Shown: positions 16,234 to 25,235, numbered from the stretch's first letter. The stretch is 64,000 bases of DNA from DASUCS01 sp041166385 (GCA_041166385.1 JBEEFW010000101.1:1-64000), one strand, 5' to 3'. Made by a program: numbers and translations. Notes: generated by a model from the sequence alone, not told the origin.

Positions 16234-17687
16234 GGCGTCCCGTCACGAAGGCCGGCATAGCGGGCGCGCAGCGACGCCCGATCGACGCGTTCGTCAGGCT
16301 CGACGAGCACGCCCGCGCCCAAGCCCCACGCCTCGGCTACCTCTTCCGGCGGACGTTCGTGCAATACGGCAGCCGCCTGCACGCACGCGCCGATGGCGAC
16401 GTGTTCTTCCCCTTCGGGGATCGTGACCGCGAGGCCTGACAGGTCGGCGACGATACGGCGGTAGGCCGGCGATCGGGCGCCGCCCCCGACCAGAACCGTC
16501 CGGCCAGGGCCGCCGCGGGTGAGGCCAGTCGCCCGCCGCAGCGCGTCGAGTCCGTCGAGCAATCCGAACACCACGCCCTCATACGCGGCGCGTGCGAACT
16601 CGCCGCGCGTCACATCGCCGTGCACGCCCGAGACGAGCCCGGTGGCGTTGGGCCGGTTGGGGGTGCGTTCGCCGTTGAAGTACGGGAGCACGATCACGCC
16701 GCCGGAGCCCGCGTTCGCGGACAGCGCGAGCTCGTCGAGCTCGTGCGCGTCGGCGCCGAGGAATCGTCCGAACGACTCCGTCACTTGGGTGGCGTTCAGT
16801 GTGCACACGAGCGGCAGGAAGCGACCGGTGGCGTCGGCCAAGCCGGCGACGGCTCCGCTCTTGTCGGCCGTCGGCGTCGCGCTCACGGTGTAGACGGTGC
16901 CGGACGTGCCGAGCGAGATAGCGATGTCGCCGACGCCGAGTCCCACACCGAGCGCGGCGGCCATGTTGTCGCCGGTCCCGGGTCCGCAGAGAGGACGGCC
17001 GCGCAGGCCGAGGATCTCGTGCACGGACGCGGTCATCCAGTCCGACGCGTCGCTCGGTCCCAACACCTCGGGCAGGCGCTCTGCCCATGCGCCGTGCTTC
17101 GGCTTGCCGACGACACGCTCGAGGAGATCGGGCCGCCAACGATTCTCGGATGGTGACCAGTAGCCCGTGCCGGATGCATCGCCGCGGTCCGTGACGAGGC
17201 GACCCGTCAGGCGATACGTGAGGTAGTCGTGCGGCAGGAGCACGGACGCGACCCGCTCGAGCACGGCCGGTTCGTGGCGCGCCAGCCATGCGAGCTTCGT
17301 GATGGTGAACGCGGCCACTGGAACCGAGCCGCTCGCCTTCGCCCAGCGCTCGGCTCCGAACTGCTTGACCATCGCATCGGCCTCAGGGGCAGACTCCGTG
17401 TCATTCCAGAGCTTGGCGGGACGCAACACCGCTCCCGCGGCGTCGAGGGCAACGAGCCCGTGCTGCTGGCCGGCGACCGACAGCGCCGCGATGTCGCGAA
17501 CGCCCGCTTGGCCGACGGCGATGACGAGCGCATCCCACCACGCCTTCGGATCCTGCTCGCTGCGCGGCGGCCGGGAGGTGGACGGATGGGGCGCGCGGCC
17601 GTACGCGACGAGCCGCCCATCGTCGGCGTCGCGTACCTCGACTTTTGTCGCTTGCGTCGACGAATCGACGCCCATGACCAGCGGCAC
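16230..17687 (-). CDS. xylB: Xylulokinase (FGGY family)
   Basis: A 485-residue FGGY carbohydrate kinase that phosphorylates D-xylulose to xylulose 5-phosphate. Motifs seen are MGVDSSTQATK at the ATP-binding N-terminus, SVAGQQHGLV (sugar site, near 75), GTGDNMAAALG, ISLGTSGTVY and LVGGGARSPAYRRIVAD. The neighbouring xylose isomerase supports the xylulose assignment. I chose GTG 17687 because a TACCTT -10 lies eight bases upstream; an ATG at 17675 and a TTG at 17696 are alternatives. Confidence 0.9.
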   Translation of the reverse strand: MPLVMGVDSSTQATKVEVRDADDGRLVAYGRAPHPSTSRPPRSEQDPKAWWDALVIAVGQAGVRDIAALSVAGQQHGLVALDAAGAVLRPAKLWNDTESAPEADAMVKQFGAERWAKASGSVPVAAFTITKLAWLARHEPAVLERVASVLLPHDYLTYRLTGRLVTDRGDASGTGYWSPSENRWRPDLLERVVGKPKHGAWAERLPEVLGPSDASDWMTASVHEILGLRGRPLCGPGTGDNMAAALGVGLGVGDIAISLGTSGTVYTVSATPTADKSGAVAGLADATGRFLPLVCTLNATQVTESFGRFLGADAHELDELALSANAGSGGVIVLPYFNGERTPNRPNATGLVSGVHGDVTRGEFARAAYEGVVFGLLDGLDALRRATGLTRGGPGRTVLVGGGARSPAYRRIVADLSGLAVTIPEGEEHVAIGACVQAAAVLHERPPEEVAEAWGLGAGVLVEPDERVDRASLRARYAGLRDGTP

Positions 17688-17695
17688 GGCCGCCA

Positions 17696-17701
17696 AAGGT
17701 A
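17696..17701 (-). promoter_or_regulatory. -10 hexamer (TACCTT) for xylB
   Basis: On the minus strand TACCTT lies eight bases before GTG 17687. It sits in the 37-bp gap after xylA, so xylB may have its own leaderless transcript besides read-through. Confidence 0.4.
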
Positions 17702-17724
17702 CTTGGCGGCCTGCGCGCCAGGCC

Positions 17725-18900
17725 CTAACGGGTGCCGAGCAAGAGCTCCGTCACGAGCTGGTCGAGGTGCTCGTGGCCGTAGCCCTGTTGCGCCAACGCG
17801 TCGAGATCGACGGCAAATGCATCGCGGCGCAACGCAGCAATCGCGTCGGCGTTGACCTTGCCGGGGAACGTCGGCTCCCGGAGCTCGGCCACTTTGGCCA
17901 CCTCGAGCGCGGCCTGGATCTCGGCATCCTGGTGGAAGCGCTGCACCTTCTCGCGCAGGATCAAGTACGTGCGCATGCAGCCGCGGGCGAAGTCCCAGAC
18001 GCCCGCGGCGTTCTCGGTGCGATACGCGTGCGCATCGAAGTGGCGCATGCCCTCCCAGCGCGAATCCTCGAGCAGCTTCACGAGGTAGAACGCGTCACGG
18101 ATGCCCTCCGAGCCGAATCGGAAGTCCTGGTCGTACTTGCCGATGCGCTGCGCGTTGAGGTCGATGTGGAAGAGCTTCCCGTGCCACATCGTCTGGGCCA
18201 CCGCGTGGTGGAACGACAGTCCCGACATCGTCTCGTGGGCGAACTCGGGATTGAGCCCAACCATCTCGGGCCACTGCAGTTCGTTGATGAAGGCCAGCGC
18301 GTGCCCGACCGTCGGGAGGAACATGTCGCCGCGCGGCTCGTTCGGCTTCGGCTCGATCGCGAACTTCAGGTCGTAGCCGCGGTCGCGCACATGCGCGCAG
18401 CACACGTCGACCGCCTCCGCGTAGCGGTCGAGCGCGGCGCGCACGTCCTTGGCGGCGTCGGACTCGCAACCCTCGCGCCCGCCCCACATCACATAGACGC
18501 GCGCCCCGAGCTCGACGCCGAGCTCGATGGCATCGAGCGTCTTGGCCAGCGCGTACCTCCGCACCGCGCCGTCATTGGCCGTGAACGCGCCGTCCTTGAA
18601 CACCGGATCGGAGAACAGGTTCGTGGTGGCCATCGGCACCTTCATGCCTGTCTGGTCGAGTGCGCGACGGAATCGTTTGACGATCGCCTCACGGTCGGCT
18701 GGCGTCGACCTCGGTGGCACCAGATCGTCGTCGTGGAAGTTCACGCCGTAGGCGCCGAGCTCGGCAAGCCGCTGCACCGACTCGACGGGATCGAGTGCCG
18801 GCCGAGACTCGAACCCGAACGGATCGCGCCCGCGGTTGCCGACCGTCCACAACCCGAACGTGAAGCGATCCTCCGGCCTGGGCGTATAGGCGTCGCTCAT
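17725..18900 (-). CDS. xylA: Xylose isomerase
   Basis: A 391-residue actinobacterial-type (class I) xylose isomerase converting D-xylose to D-xylulose. Catalytic and metal residues are visible in VNFHDDDL (His and Asp near residue 54), MATTNLFSDP, VMWGGREG, FAIEPKPNEPRGD (Glu and Lys near 181) and LFHIDLNAQRIGKYDQD. The start is ATG 18900 (MSDAYTPRPEDRFTFGLWTVG), matching the family N-terminus. It lies 37 bp upstream of xylB in the same direction. Identity is secure. Confidence 0.95.
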   Translation of the reverse strand: MSDAYTPRPEDRFTFGLWTVGNRGRDPFGFESRPALDPVESVQRLAELGAYGVNFHDDDLVPPRSTPADREAIVKRFRRALDQTGMKVPMATTNLFSDPVFKDGAFTANDGAVRRYALAKTLDAIELGVELGARVYVMWGGREGCESDAAKDVRAALDRYAEAVDVCCAHVRDRGYDLKFAIEPKPNEPRGDMFLPTVGHALAFINELQWPEMVGLNPEFAHETMSGLSFHHAVAQTMWHGKLFHIDLNAQRIGKYDQDFRFGSEGIRDAFYLVKLLEDSRWEGMRHFDAHAYRTENAAGVWDFARGCMRTYLILREKVQRFHQDAEIQAALEVAKVAELREPTFPGKVNADAIAALRRDAFAVDLDALAQQGYGHEHLDQLVTELLLGTR

Positions 18901-18975
18901 GGGTGCCAAGTAGAGCACCAGCGCGGCATGGCGGCCGATTCGTCGAGGTGTGCGGTCTCGTCGGGAGCCAGCCAG

Positions 18976-20028
18976 TCACGGGATGTCGAGCTGCTCGTGG
19001 TTGACCTCGTGGACGAGGCCGAGCAGCCGTTCGAGCGCGTCGAGTTGGCCGTCGAGCCCGATGGCGTCGGCGAGGCCGGCTCGGAGAGTGGTGACACCTG
19101 CGTCGCGATACAGGCGGAGTCGCTGGCGGACGAGATCGTCGGTGCCGATGAGGTTGGTGCCTAGCCCGATCTCGATGGGCACGCGTTTGGCGGCCGCTTC
19201 ACGGTCGCCCGCGAGCCACAGTCGCTGCACCTCGGCGACGTCGTCGCCCCACCCCTGGCGGGCAAATGCGTCGTTGTAGAAGTTCTGGTTGGCGGAGCCC
19301 ATGGCGCCGAACGTGAACGCGTACCCGTCAGCGTGTCGCCGGCCCGCGGCTTCGACATCGTCGGTGAACTCCACGCCAACAGAGACGCAGAGCTCGATGT
19401 CCGCAAGCGAGCGACCCGCGGCTTCCGCTCCCTCTCGGATGGGGCCAAGGAACACGTCGGCGGTCTCGGGGAAGAACGAATTGCCGATCCAGCCGTCCGC
19501 GACTTCCCCGGTGAGTCGGAGGTTTGCCGGGCCGAGTGACGCAAGGTAGATCGGAATGTTCGCCGGCGGCATCTGGGAGCGAATGCTCCGACCGTCGCCG
19601 CCCGGGAGTGGAAGCGTGTAGATCTCACCGTCGTAGGCCAGGCGGTCACCCCTGCAGATCGTGCGGATGATCTCAACCGTCTCGCGCGTTCGCCGAACGG
19701 GCCTGTCGAACCGAACGCCGTGCCAGCCCTCCATGACCTGCGGACCGCTCGTACCGAGGCCGAGAACGAACCGGCCATGTGACAGTGCCTGAAGCGACAG
19801 CGCGGACATGGCCAGCATCGCAGGAGTGCGAGCGCCGAGCTGCACGATGCCGGTGGCGAGCCGGATCGTCGACGTGGACGCGGCCAGGTACGCGAGGGGT
19901 GTGAGCGCGTCGGCGGCCCAGAACTCGGGCACCCATACGGAGTCGGCACCAAGGCGCTCCGCCTCCCGCACGAGCTCCACCCCATCGGCGGTGAACGGCA
20001 TCGCGCTGATGCCGACCCGCAACGTCAT
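18976..20028 (-). CDS. LLM-class F420-dependent oxidoreductase
   Basis: A 350-residue luciferase-like protein similar to F420-dependent methylene-H4MPT-reductase-like enzymes. Motifs include SVWVPEFWAADALTP, the LATGIVQLGARTPAMLAM segment, LGLGTSGPQVMEGWHG and IYLASLGPANL. The ATG overlaps the stop of the SRPBCC gene (ATGA at 20025-20028), so the pair is translationally coupled. The substrate is unknown; an SRPBCC partner suggests a hydrophobic ligand. Confidence 0.87.
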   Translation of the reverse strand: MTLRVGISAMPFTADGVELVREAERLGADSVWVPEFWAADALTPLAYLAASTSTIRLATGIVQLGARTPAMLAMSALSLQALSHGRFVLGLGTSGPQVMEGWHGVRFDRPVRRTRETVEIIRTICRGDRLAYDGEIYTLPLPGGDGRSIRSQMPPANIPIYLASLGPANLRLTGEVADGWIGNSFFPETADVFLGPIREGAEAAGRSLADIELCVSVGVEFTDDVEAAGRRHADGYAFTFGAMGSANQNFYNDAFARQGWGDDVAEVQRLWLAGDREAAAKRVPIEIGLGTNLIGTDDLVRQRLRLYRDAGVTTLRAGLADAIGLDGQLDALERLLGLVHEVNHEQLDIP

Positions 20029-20516
20029 GCCTCGATCTCCGCGAGCCGCTTGATGCCAGCGAGCGTCGCCTGCATGTTGCGCTCGTGCTCTGCGAGACGC
20101 CGAGCGACGATCTTCTCCTCCTTGTCGGGCATCGCCTCGATGGCGACGGACAGGCCCGACGGTGCCGGTCCCATGCGCATCCCCTGGCGCAGGCGGGTGC
20201 CTGCGGGTTCCTCGGCGAGCTCGAACCACCAGCTCGCCGACGGATTGTGCAGGTCCGTGACCGCCCACTCGAACGCCCGCGGTGCTTCGTACCGCGCCAC
20301 GAACGAGGTCGTCTCCCAGTCGCCGATCGCGTCGTGGTGGTTGCGTCCCGCGAAGCGAGCGCCGACGTCACGGCCCTCATCGAGCCAACGGGCCCCGAGG
20401 AACTCGCTGGAGAAACGCGCCGGCAGCTCGATGTCCGACACGAGTGACCACACGCGCTCGATCGAAGCAGCAACGAAGACGTCAACCTCGACGGTGGGGC
20501 CGTCCGCGTACTTCAC
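20025..20516 (-). CDS. SRPBCC-family protein (START/Bet v1-like fold)
   Basis: A 163-residue polyketide-cyclase/dehydrase-like SRPBCC protein, with VEVDVFVAASIERVWSLVSD at the N-terminus and a FEWAVTDL...WWFEL strand region in the middle. It is expected to bind a hydrophobic small molecule. The start is GTG 20516, because a near-perfect Shine-Dalgarno (GGAGGTGA, 20524-20531) lies seven bases upstream; an ATG at 20537 precedes that site and is less likely. It is first in a two-gene operon with an LLM oxidoreductase. Confidence 0.82.
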   Translation of the reverse strand: MKYADGPTVEVDVFVAASIERVWSLVSDIELPARFSSEFLGARWLDEGRDVGARFAGRNHHDAIGDWETTSFVARYEAPRAFEWAVTDLHNPSASWWFELAEEPAGTRLRQGMRMGPAPSGLSVAIEAMPDKEEKIVARRLAEHERNMQATLAGIKRLAEIEA

Positions 20517-20656
20517 GATGCACTCACCTCCCCCCACAGGATGACCGGATGACGCTCACGCGTCGAACGCCGGCATCGGCTTCTCGTCGTATGCCATGGC
20601 CTGAGCGGAGCGAGTCTGGGCTGACCAGTTGGTCCTGACGCGCTGAGCCCCGGCAA

Positions 20657-20662
20657 TAGGGT
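20657..20662 (+). promoter_or_regulatory. -10 hexamer (TAGGGT)
   Basis: TAGGGT lies eight bases before GTG 20671 with no Shine-Dalgarno, consistent with a leaderless transcript of the anchored glycosidase-like gene. Confidence 0.45.
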
Positions 20663-20670
20663 GGCTCGTC

Positions 20671-21690
20671 GTGGTTCGGCGGCATCGATTTCGCAACGTC
20701 TCCATCGCCGTCGTGCTCATCGCGCTCGCGGCGGGCGCCGTTCTCTGGGTCAACCGCGACATGACGCCGGCGGCCGGAGCTGGCGCCGGCACGATCGCTC
20801 TCCGGCTCACGCAACACAACCAGTTGCCGCGCGATCTGCAGCCGTACGCCGGTCTCGGCACGTGGGTCGACGGGTTCGACTACGGCCCGGCGTACACCAA
20901 GAGCGGCACGCCGCCGATCTCGCCTCTCGCGGTGGACGAGATGGCGGCCAGCAGTGTGAAGACCGTGTTCCTGCAGGCGGTGCGCGACGACTCGCGTTCA
21001 CCTGACGGCATCGTCGATCACGCGCTCGTCGAGCAGTTCCTCATCCGCGCCCACCGGCGCGGCCTGCGCGTCGTCGGCTGGTACCTCCCGAAGTTCACCG
21101 ACCTCGACGCCGACTTTCGCAACCTGCTGAAGATCGCCGACTTCGAGGTGCTCGGTCATCGGTTCGACGGGGTGGCGGTCGACATCGAAGCCGTCGAAGA
21201 CGTCACCGACGTGCCCGAGCGCAATCAGCGGTTGGTCGACTTGTCGGCCCGGCTGCGCTCGCGATCGGGGCACGACGCGATCGGTGCGATCGTGTTGCCG
21301 CCGGTGCTGACCGAGGTGGTGAACCTGCGGTACTGGCCCGACTTCCCGTGGAGCGAGATCGATCCGTTCTACGACGTGTGGCTGCCGATGAGCTACTGGA
21401 CGTTTCGTTCGGCGTCGTCGGGCTACCACGACGGCTACACGTACAACGACGAGAGCACCCGACGCCTGCGCAACAACCTCGGTGACCAGACCGCGGTCGT
21501 GCACGGCATCGGTGGCATCGGCGACCTCGTGACCGATGAGGAGCTCGACCGTTTCGCGCAGTCGCTGGTCGACGACCGCGCCGTGGGCGGTTCGATCTAC
21601 GACTGGAGCTCCATGACGCCCGCAACGCGTGCGGCGCTCGCTCAGCGGTTCGCGACCGGTCCGGCCGCACAGCTGCCGGCCCCACCCTGA
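20671..21690 (+). CDS. Signal-anchored hypothetical protein, glycosidase-like barrel
   Basis: A 339-residue protein starting at GTG 20671 with an N-terminal membrane segment (about 9-27) and an extracytoplasmic domain. The strand/helix pattern, with FDGVAVDIEAVED near 170 and DVWLPMSYWTF near 235, resembles TIM-barrel glycoside-hydrolase-like proteins in which an acidic pair follows GVAVDIE. I do not recognise a named family with certainty. It has no operon partner; the neighbours on both sides are on the minus strand. Confidence 0.7.
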   Translation: MVRRHRFRNVSIAVVLIALAAGAVLWVNRDMTPAAGAGAGTIALRLTQHNQLPRDLQPYAGLGTWVDGFDYGPAYTKSGTPPISPLAVDEMAASSVKTVFLQAVRDDSRSPDGIVDHALVEQFLIRAHRRGLRVVGWYLPKFTDLDADFRNLLKIADFEVLGHRFDGVAVDIEAVEDVTDVPERNQRLVDLSARLRSRSGHDAIGAIVLPPVLTEVVNLRYWPDFPWSEIDPFYDVWLPMSYWTFRSASSGYHDGYTYNDESTRRLRNNLGDQTAVVHGIGGIGDLVTDEELDRFAQSLVDDRAVGGSIYDWSSMTPATRAALAQRFATGPAAQLPAPP

Positions 21691-21696
21691 CGCCGA

Positions 21697-22659
21697 TCAC
21701 GTCGAGTCGATCGGCAGCTCCCACGTGCTCAGCACCGCCCTCACCCGCCGGGCGACCGACGGCGGCACCACCTCGCAGGCCGCGGCCGCGAGCTGGTCGA
21801 GACGGGGGAGCTCGCCCAGCACCCACCGACTGAACGCGCCGTCATCGAGCCACGCGGCGACCGCGGCGGGCACACCATCGACGGGCCAATCGCCGGCAGC
21901 ACACGCCATGCGCAGCACCGGCCAGCTGTGTACCTGGGCGAGGACCTCGCCGAGCCGGCCGAGCTGTTGGGCCGCCTCGCCCGCGCTCGTCGGGTCTTCC
22001 GCGACGACGAGGGCGATGGCGGGGTGCAGCCCCGCGGCCTCGCGCCACGGGAACCGCATCGACGAGGGGGCGCAGCCGCGGTGTTCGAGGAGCCGTTCGA
22101 GCCACACGATCGCCCACAACTCGGTGCTCGTGTGCGCTGGTGGCGCGGTCGGGAGGCCGAGCGCGCGGCGGCACGCATCGTCGATGCGCCCGCTGGGCTT
22201 GTGCTCGTCGCCGCCCGAGAGAATCGTGGCGTCCTCGCCTTGTAGTCGCAGCGTGCCGCCACTCGCGCCGGTGCGGTCGACGAGATGCACACAGCGCACG
22301 CGCCGCCGCTCGTCGCGCTGCACGAGGTGCCGCGCGTTGCCTTCCGTCACGACACCGATCGCCGACCATTCCGCGGGCGCGGTGAAGCCGGCGAGGGCCT
22401 CGACGACGCTCGAGCCGTCATCGATGGGGCGCACCCCGAGGTCGAACCCCTCGGACGGCGCCTTGGCGGCCGACCATTCGGTGATGCGCACGAGGAGCGG
22501 CGGCTGGCCCCAGCCTTCCTGTTCGGCGGCCTCGTCGAGCGCGGTCGCCAGCCGGGGCAGCGCCGCGGACAACGTGTGGTCGCCTGGGTCGGCGGGAACG
22601 GGATCGACGAGCCGCAGTCGCCGTCGAGTGGTGCGGACGGTGCCCGCTTTGCTGGCCAT
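21697..22659 (-). CDS. Hypothetical protein
   Basis: A 320-residue protein I do not recognise. It is soluble, acidic and Trp/Leu-rich, with a run of short helices in the second half (ELWAIVWLERLLEHRGC, AWLDDGAFSRWVLGEL). The ATG at 22659 is fixed by the Shine-Dalgarno AGGAGAG just upstream. It is divergent from another uncharacterised gene at 22781, and the 121-bp region between them carries an inverted pair of GTTGTCAC half-sites. No catalytic motif is evident. Confidence 0.75.
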   Translation of the reverse strand: MASKAGTVRTTRRRLRLVDPVPADPGDHTLSAALPRLATALDEAAEQEGWGQPPLLVRITEWSAAKAPSEGFDLGVRPIDDGSSVVEALAGFTAPAEWSAIGVVTEGNARHLVQRDERRRVRCVHLVDRTGASGGTLRLQGEDATILSGGDEHKPSGRIDDACRRALGLPTAPPAHTSTELWAIVWLERLLEHRGCAPSSMRFPWREAAGLHPAIALVVAEDPTSAGEAAQQLGRLGEVLAQVHSWPVLRMACAAGDWPVDGVPAAVAAWLDDGAFSRWVLGELPRLDQLAAAACEVVPPSVARRVRAVLSTWELPIDST

Positions 22660-22733
22660 GTGATCTCTCCTGCATGAATGCCTCTGTGAGGCGATCACGC
22701 CCGCAGTGCGGGAGGGAGATCGCGAACCCATTC

Positions 22734-22766
22734 GTTGTCACCATCGTAGGCGGGGCATGTGACAAC
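22734..22766. promoter_or_regulatory. Inverted half-sites GTTGTCAC / GTGACAAC
   Basis: The half-sites at 22734-22741 and 22759-22766 are exact reverse complements separated by 17 bases. The second abuts the TACCCT -10 hexamer at 22767-22772 used by the gene at 22781. This arrangement looks like an operator, but no regulator is known. Confidence 0.4.
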
Positions 22767-22772
22767 TACCCT
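22767..22772 (+). promoter_or_regulatory. -10 hexamer (TACCCT)
   Basis: TACCCT lies eight bases before GTG 22781 with no Shine-Dalgarno, directly after the inverted half-site. Confidence 0.45.
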
Positions 22773-22780
22773 TTGCCCCC

Positions 22781-23854
22781 GTGCAGCTCGCGGTCGATCC
22801 GTCGCGCGTCGAGGCCGTCACCGCGGACATCGCCGCCTACCTCGAGGGACGGGCGCCGCTCACGGGCCTCGAGCTGTACTACGTCCTCGAGAGGTCCACG
22901 CCGCTGCGAGAGTTTCACACGGTCCTGCGCCAGGGTCCGCAGAATCGCACGCGCTCAGGGTTACAGCAGTCGTACGGCGATCACAATCGGTTGCTGCTCC
23001 TCGGTCTCGACAAGCTGGTCGAGGGTGACCTGCCCTGGTACCGCGAGCGGCTCGTGCACCCGGGAGCGGTCGATGATGAGCGCCTGCAGGGATGCTTCGA
23101 CGCGGTGCAAGGCCTCGGCCTCACCCGACCGGCGTGCGTTGCGCTCTGGTTGGGCGCGGCGTTGCACGACTGCGGCATGCTCGGAGGGGGCGATGGCAAC
23201 GTCGACGTCGAAGACGGTGTCGTGCTGGCCGACGACGTGCTCGACGAGCTGTGCCCTGCCCACGTTCGGCCCCTCGCGTCGTTCGCGATCCGCAATCACG
23301 ACTACATCCGCAATGTGTTCCTCGGCGAAGTGCCGAGTGGTTTCATCACGGACCAGCTCGGTGAGCTTTCGGTCGACGTACGGGCAATCGCGATCGGCGC
23401 GCTCGGGATGATCCAGGTGGCTGGCGCGGCCAGCCTCGGCGAGGGCCGGCTTTCCGAGTTCCGAGTGGCGATCTTCGAGCGCTGCTTCGACGGCAGCGCG
23501 CTCGACGACGGTTCGACGCGCACGCGGCTGGCCCGGTTGCTGTCGACCGGCGCCGAGACTGTTGCGGAACCGGAACTCGTCGCGTCGGCGGACGGAGGGG
23601 CCGCGCTCGAACCGCTCCTGCGGCATGTGCCGTTGCACGGATGGCACAGGGCATCGCACGGCATTGCCGACGACGGTGCCGCAAAGGTGTCGGCCCTCTC
23701 CGTTCTCGCGGAGCGATGGGACGCGTCGGATGCCGATCACGTCGTGCTCGCGCGCGGTCTCCGCATCCCCGACGGCATCGACGAGCCGTGGAGCCCCTCT
23801 ACGTCTGAGGTCAAGCTGTTGAACGGCACGACCGCGCTCGTCGTGGCTGCCTAA
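22781..23854 (+). CDS. Hypothetical protein with HD-like histidine motifs
   Basis: A 357-residue protein starting at GTG 22781. It has spaced His/Asp motifs: YGDHNRLLL near residue 66, GAALHDCGMLGGG near 125 and FAIRNHDYIRNVF near 168. These recall HD-domain phosphohydrolases (metal ligands H, HD, H), although the order is not an exact match to a named subfamily. The C-terminal third has no recognisable motif. It is divergent from an equally uncharacterised gene, and the two may form a functional pair. A nucleotide or phosphoester hydrolase is possible. Confidence 0.7.
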   Translation: MQLAVDPSRVEAVTADIAAYLEGRAPLTGLELYYVLERSTPLREFHTVLRQGPQNRTRSGLQQSYGDHNRLLLLGLDKLVEGDLPWYRERLVHPGAVDDERLQGCFDAVQGLGLTRPACVALWLGAALHDCGMLGGGDGNVDVEDGVVLADDVLDELCPAHVRPLASFAIRNHDYIRNVFLGEVPSGFITDQLGELSVDVRAIAIGALGMIQVAGAASLGEGRLSEFRVAIFERCFDGSALDDGSTRTRLARLLSTGAETVAEPELVASADGGAALEPLLRHVPLHGWHRASHGIADDGAAKVSALSVLAERWDASDADHVVLARGLRIPDGIDEPWSPSTSEVKLLNGTTALVVAA

Positions 23855-23858
23855 GGAA

Positions 23859-24470
23859 TCAGGCGACGCGGTCCCAGCGGTCCACGTAGCGCGACGCAGT
23901 GCCCCAGCGGCGCTCCGTGAGCACCCGCGCCAAGCGGGCGTCGCTGGCCGCGTACGCGTGCAACATCTCGTGGCTCAAGTCGTGAATGCGCGTGCGGTCC
24001 ACGTCGATCGGCGTGAAGCCGACGAGACGGGCGATCGACTTCAGCGAGCAACTGACCCGTAGTGCGGGCCCGACGTCGGCGAGGTACAGGCGGTACGCGT
24101 CGACGTGGCCGTGCTGGTGCCAGCGAGCGCGGTACGCCGACTGATGTCCGGGGAGCGGCGGATGATCGAGCGGGATGGTCGGATCGGATCGCAGGTGCAA
24201 TCCCAACGCGATGCCGTGCAACGACGCCCGGTGGGCGAGGAACGGCAGATCGAAGGCCGCGCCGTTCCACGTGGCGATCACGCCGGGAGCCACGACGGCG
24301 AGGCGTGCGTCGAGGTCGTGGAGAATCGTGTCTTCGGGGCCGGTGAAGACCTCGTCGAAGCCGTCGTTCGACAGCGCGACCGTGACCACCGCGGCGACTT
24401 CGGGGTCGAGGCCGTCGACGGTCGTGTCGGTCTCGATGTCGAGCCCATAGACCATTGGCCTCCTACTCAC
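23859..24470 (-). CDS. DEDDy-type 3'-5' exonuclease
   Basis: A 203-residue exonuclease-fold protein. Exo I is GLDIETD near residue 9, Exo II is ATWNGAAFDLPFL near 66, and Exo III is YAASDARLARV near 173, where Tyr precedes the last Asp (DEDDy class). Such stand-alone proteins degrade single-stranded DNA or RNA ends. I place the start at GTG 24470, which follows a TACGCT -10 by seven bases; ATG 24455 with an AGGAGG only three bases upstream is the alternative. It ends 4 bp from the convergent HD-like gene. Confidence 0.8.
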   Translation of the reverse strand: MSRRPMVYGLDIETDTTVDGLDPEVAAVVTVALSNDGFDEVFTGPEDTILHDLDARLAVVAPGVIATWNGAAFDLPFLAHRASLHGIALGLHLRSDPTIPLDHPPLPGHQSAYRARWHQHGHVDAYRLYLADVGPALRVSCSLKSIARLVGFTPIDVDRTRIHDLSHEMLHAYAASDARLARVLTERRWGTASRYVDRWDRVA

Positions 24471-24477
24471 GACACCG

Positions 24478-24483
24478 AGCGTA
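24478..24483 (-). promoter_or_regulatory. -10 hexamer (TACGCT) for exonuclease gene
   Basis: On the minus strand TACGCT lies seven bases before GTG 24470, consistent with leaderless transcription. Confidence 0.4.
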
Positions 24484-24520
24484 AAGACACGGCACGCGCG
24501 GGTGGGGGACCCTCAGGCCA

Positions 24521-25222
24521 CTAGAAGCGCAAGCGGGGGAGCAGGTGCGGTCGGAGCCGTCGAGCGATGGCGGGAGTCAGTGGCTGGTCGATGTCGTCGA
24601 GGGCGAACCACGCGGTGACGGTGCCGTCCTCGTGCTCGACCTTCGTGAGGCGGGCGCCGCGCGGTAACGGGGGAAGTGGGAGGAAACCGCGCAGGACGCC
24701 GACCATCGGTGCCGGCAGACCCACGATTGACGCGCGCATCGGGCGCAGGGTGAGGAAGTGACCTGTGACCGCGACCTCCGTTGCGACCTCGCTGATCGAG
24801 AAGCCCCGCACGCTCGTCTTCACGATGACGCCTTCCTCGGTGAGGAGCATGCGCACGGGCAGATGCGTGCGTTGCGTCCAGCGGTCGATCGCTGCCTGTG
24901 CCACCGTCGCCTTGAAGCCGATCTCGCCCGTACGTAGCCGTGGGGGAAAGCCTGGCTGGATGCGGACGTTCTCCACGTGCACGACCATGCGCTCGACCTC
25001 GAGCCCGGCCATCTCCAGCTCGCCGAGCTCGAAGGCGATCACGTCGATCGTGCCGAGCAACGCGGACACCGGCGATGTCTTGGCCCGCACCTTGACCGGA
25101 CGGCGGGCGACCCGGCTCAGCGTGCCGTCGAGCAAGCTGATCAGGAGGTCGGCCGGTGACGGCGGCTCCTCGTCGGGAGGCTCGGCGAGCTGGAGGATCG
25201 GCGGATCCTCGGGCGCAGACAC
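24521..25222 (-). CDS. DUF2993/LmeA-like lipid-binding domain protein
   Basis: A 233-residue protein with the repeated strand pattern of DUF2993 (LmeA-like phospholipid-binding) proteins, for example VKVRAKTSPVSALLGTIDVI, MVVHVENVRIQPGF and VTGHFLTLRPMRA. No signal peptide is seen with the chosen start, unlike exported mycobacterial LmeA. The start is GTG 25222, six bases after a TATTGT hexamer. It follows the PhoH gene by 13 bp on the same strand. The molecular role is uncertain. Confidence 0.72.
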   Translation of the reverse strand: MSAPEDPPILQLAEPPDEEPPSPADLLISLLDGTLSRVARRPVKVRAKTSPVSALLGTIDVIAFELGELEMAGLEVERMVVHVENVRIQPGFPPRLRTGEIGFKATVAQAAIDRWTQRTHLPVRMLLTEEGVIVKTSVRGFSISEVATEVAVTGHFLTLRPMRASIVGLPAPMVGVLRGFLPLPPLPRGARLTKVEHEDGTVTAWFALDDIDQPLTPAIARRLRPHLLPRLRF

Positions 25223-25228
25223 GCCCGG

Positions 25229-25234
25229 ACAATA
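25229..25234 (-). promoter_or_regulatory. -10 hexamer (TATTGT) for DUF2993 gene
   Basis: On the minus strand TATTGT lies six bases before GTG 25222 and one base after the PhoH stop codon. Confidence 0.4.
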
Positions 25235-25235
25235 G

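Noticed and set aside
17299..19164. Long plus-strand open frame of 621 codons opposite xylA and xylB
   Set aside because: It is a GC-driven shadow; xylA and xylB on the minus strand carry full catalytic motifs, and the plus-strand translation resembles no protein.
20538..20670. A gene or RNA in the gap between the SRPBCC gene and the anchored protein
   Set aside because: No frame with a start signal and no clear fold was found; only the promoter hexamer near its end is supported.
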